A stretch of 23,904 nt of DNA. It comes from Gonium pectorale (taxonomy: Eukaryota > Chlorophyta > Chlorophyceae > Chlamydomonadales > Volvocaceae). Under the pieces are notes generated by a model. That model saw only the letters and a program-made list of their open reading frames with translations, was not told the origin of the DNA and searched no databases. Of the stretch, positions 22,699 to 23,904 are shown in pieces; the stretch's first letter is position 1, and each line of letters starts with the position of its first letter. The stretch spans positions 1,081,541 through 1,105,444 of the forward strand of contig LSYV01000030.1 in assembly GCA_001584585.1 (NCBI GenBank), given 5' to 3'. The translations under genes and the position numbers were made by a program.

Positions 22699-23510
22699 CG
22701 AGTCAAAACCTATGGAGCGTCATCAAAAACATGCTGTTCTCATTGGTCTCGGTAGCGAATGCTATTAGGCATCTGCGAGTCGTTTCGTTACACAACGCTC
22801 CTTGTCGCCGTACCGCATGTTTTCCGGCCCATTCATCGAATTCTCTGTTCACACATCAGAATAGTGAATGTACGCCAAACGCACGAGTAACTCACATTAA
22901 TAGCATCTGTCAAAATATGCGACATGGCACGGCCGTGCCGCAGCAGTCACAGGCGAAACCGGATGCCCAAGAGGCGCTGTATCAATCTCAAATGATTACA
23001 TTCATCGCTTTTGCCGGAGCCGTGACCCGCCCCCTCAACATGCGACACAACCAGGATGCACGTCTGCCCTTGGAGCCTTGCTCAGCGATATCCTTGTGTT
23101 GATCTCGTCAGGCACGTAAGTGGCCGGGAAAACCCTTCAGTGGTTTGGAGTGCAGTCGCTTCACTCTGTGCAATTCGTGCGCAAGGCTTTGCGCTTCATC
23201 TTATGCGCCACGGTGTCTGATACCCAGCCGGCCTAGGGATCACCAGCGCGGGGCCATCGGACTGAATTTACCACTGACTTGGATGGCGCTGCCGCCAATT
23301 CCCAAAGTGCCAGCCAAGGTGGGCCGGACCTTCATCCAAACGCGGTCCGTGGCGACCCCAACAGAGGGTCCAGATGAGAGGGCCGCGCATACAAAAAATC
23401 ACTGTGGGATTGGGCACGTTTGTCAGGTGACAAAGGTCACATCGCGGCACCGCCACATATCTAGCCGGACAGAGTTTTGATAGGGTTGTATGGAGCCGAC
23501 GGAGCAGGCC

Positions 23511-23530
23511 CTAGGCCCGTCTAGGCCCCT
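23511..23530. repeat. CTAGGCCC(G/C)(T) tandem 10-mer
   Basis: CTAGGCCCGT is followed directly by CTAGGCCCCT, and a degenerate AGCCCC and a later CCTAG continue the pattern. It is a short slippage-type repeat with no known role. Confidence 0.6.
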
Positions 23531-23670
23531 AGCCCCACGGAACAGTGGCCTAGCCATGGCATGTTTTAGCGAGTACACCAAACCGCTTCTGGGAGTCGCA
23601 GGCAAGCGCTTGCCTCCTTGACGGCTGCTTTGAAGTGGTGATGCTGTGATCTGCGCAATTTCATTGTGGC

Positions 23671-23690
23671 CCCCCGTTCGGCTTCGGGGG
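23671..23690. other. Short GC hairpin
   Basis: CCCCCG and CGGGGG face each other across an eight-base loop (TTCGGCTT). The stem is perfect but only six pairs long. It could fold in an RNA from either strand; in a compact GC-rich genome it may also be chance. Confidence 0.4.
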
Positions 23691-23732
23691 TGAGTGGTGT
23701 GAGGTTTGGATGTGGTGGTTGCTGCATCGTGT

Positions 23733-23737
23733 TTACA
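23733..23737 (-). terminator. Possible TGTAA poly(A) signal of a neighbouring minus-strand gene
   Basis: TGTAA is the poly(A) signal of volvocine algae. On the minus strand it occurs here as GTGTAAAC, in a region that looks untranslated. It would end a gene lying beyond position 23904 and place it in tandem with the dynein gene. A five-base motif is weak evidence alone. Confidence 0.2.
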
Positions 23738-23765
23738 CATCGCAAAGCCAGTTACTTGTCTGGCG

Positions 23766-23846
23766 GATGCTGCTTGCCTTGGAGGGAGTAGTTGATGCTG
23801 GACCATTAATCTGAGTCCCGAGATGCTGGCTTGCCTGGGAGGGAGT
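23766..23846. repeat. Imperfect 25-bp direct repeat, 56 bp apart
   Basis: GATGCTGCTTGCCTTGGAGGGAGT at 23766-23789 recurs at 23822-23846 with an inserted G and one further substitution. It lies at the far upstream end of the window, beside the possible 3' end of a neighbouring gene. Confidence 0.75.
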
Positions 23847-23904
23847 TGGCCCTCGGACTATCTACTTTCAATCTACCCATGGCCACACAGGCTTTGACGG
23901 GTAC

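Larger units (their letters stand above)
22692..23904. other. Upstream intergenic region without a recognisable gene
   Basis: This stretch is less GC-rich than the gene and has stops in all frames at short intervals. The longest open stretch on the + strand (ending near 23102) is mostly antisense to exons 1-2 and has no recognisable domain. The region should hold the dynein promoter on the minus strand. It also has small repeats at 23511-23530 and 23766-23846, a short hairpin at 23671-23690, and a possible poly(A) signal of a neighbouring gene. Confidence 0.7.

Noticed and set aside
22287..23102. Open frame of 271 codons on the + strand in the upstream region
   Set aside because: The first part is antisense to exons 1-2, the rest has no recognisable domain or signal, and length alone is weak evidence.
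1..23904. CRISPR array, phage, insertion sequence or a new multi-gene system
   Set aside because: The window is one intron-rich eukaryotic gene plus about 1.2 kb of upstream DNA; the repeats are short, few and without spacers.

Overview
The window is nuclear DNA of a eukaryote, most likely a chlamydomonadalean (volvocine-type) green alga. The grounds are moderately GC-rich sequence, a gene cut into dozens of short introns with GTGCG/GTGAG-type donors, and a protein that only ciliated eukaryotes carry. The species cannot be read from the sequence. There is no sign of bacterial operons, phage, CRISPR or a new multi-gene system.

One gene fills positions 1 to 22679 on the minus strand: an axonemal inner-arm dynein heavy chain of the DNAH3/DNAH7/DNAH12 class. 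I could trace 58 coding exons by matching splice sites and codon phase. They total 12108 nt, or 4036 codons, in one open frame from a start codon at 22679-22677 down to position 1. The 57 introns average about 185 nt. The reading runs off the left edge inside the C-terminal domain, so roughly the last 150-200 residues, the stop codon and the 3' UTR lie outside.

Layout, reading right to left in gene direction: 23904-22692 is a non-coding upstream region with small repeats and possible promoter or neighbour-gene signals. 22679-21461 encodes a poorly conserved N-terminus. 21012-14325 encodes the tail and linker. 14114-12815 is AAA1, the main ATPase. 12608-11186 is AAA2. 10969-9521 is AAA3. 9352-7824 is AAA4. 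7670-5526 is the antiparallel coiled-coil stalk with the microtubule-binding domain. 5371-3705 is AAA5 with the strut coiled coil. 3540-1523 is AAA6. 1383-1 is the start of the C-terminal domain.

These segments form one motor. The tail docks to the A-tubule of an outer doublet, the AAA ring hydrolyses ATP, the linker swings, and the stalk tip walks on the neighbouring B-tubule to bend the flagellum. Points of interest are a probable GC-AG intron, an altered AAA2 P-loop, a Ser/Pro-rich N-terminal exon, ambiguous 5' gene structure, and several young tandem duplications inside introns.
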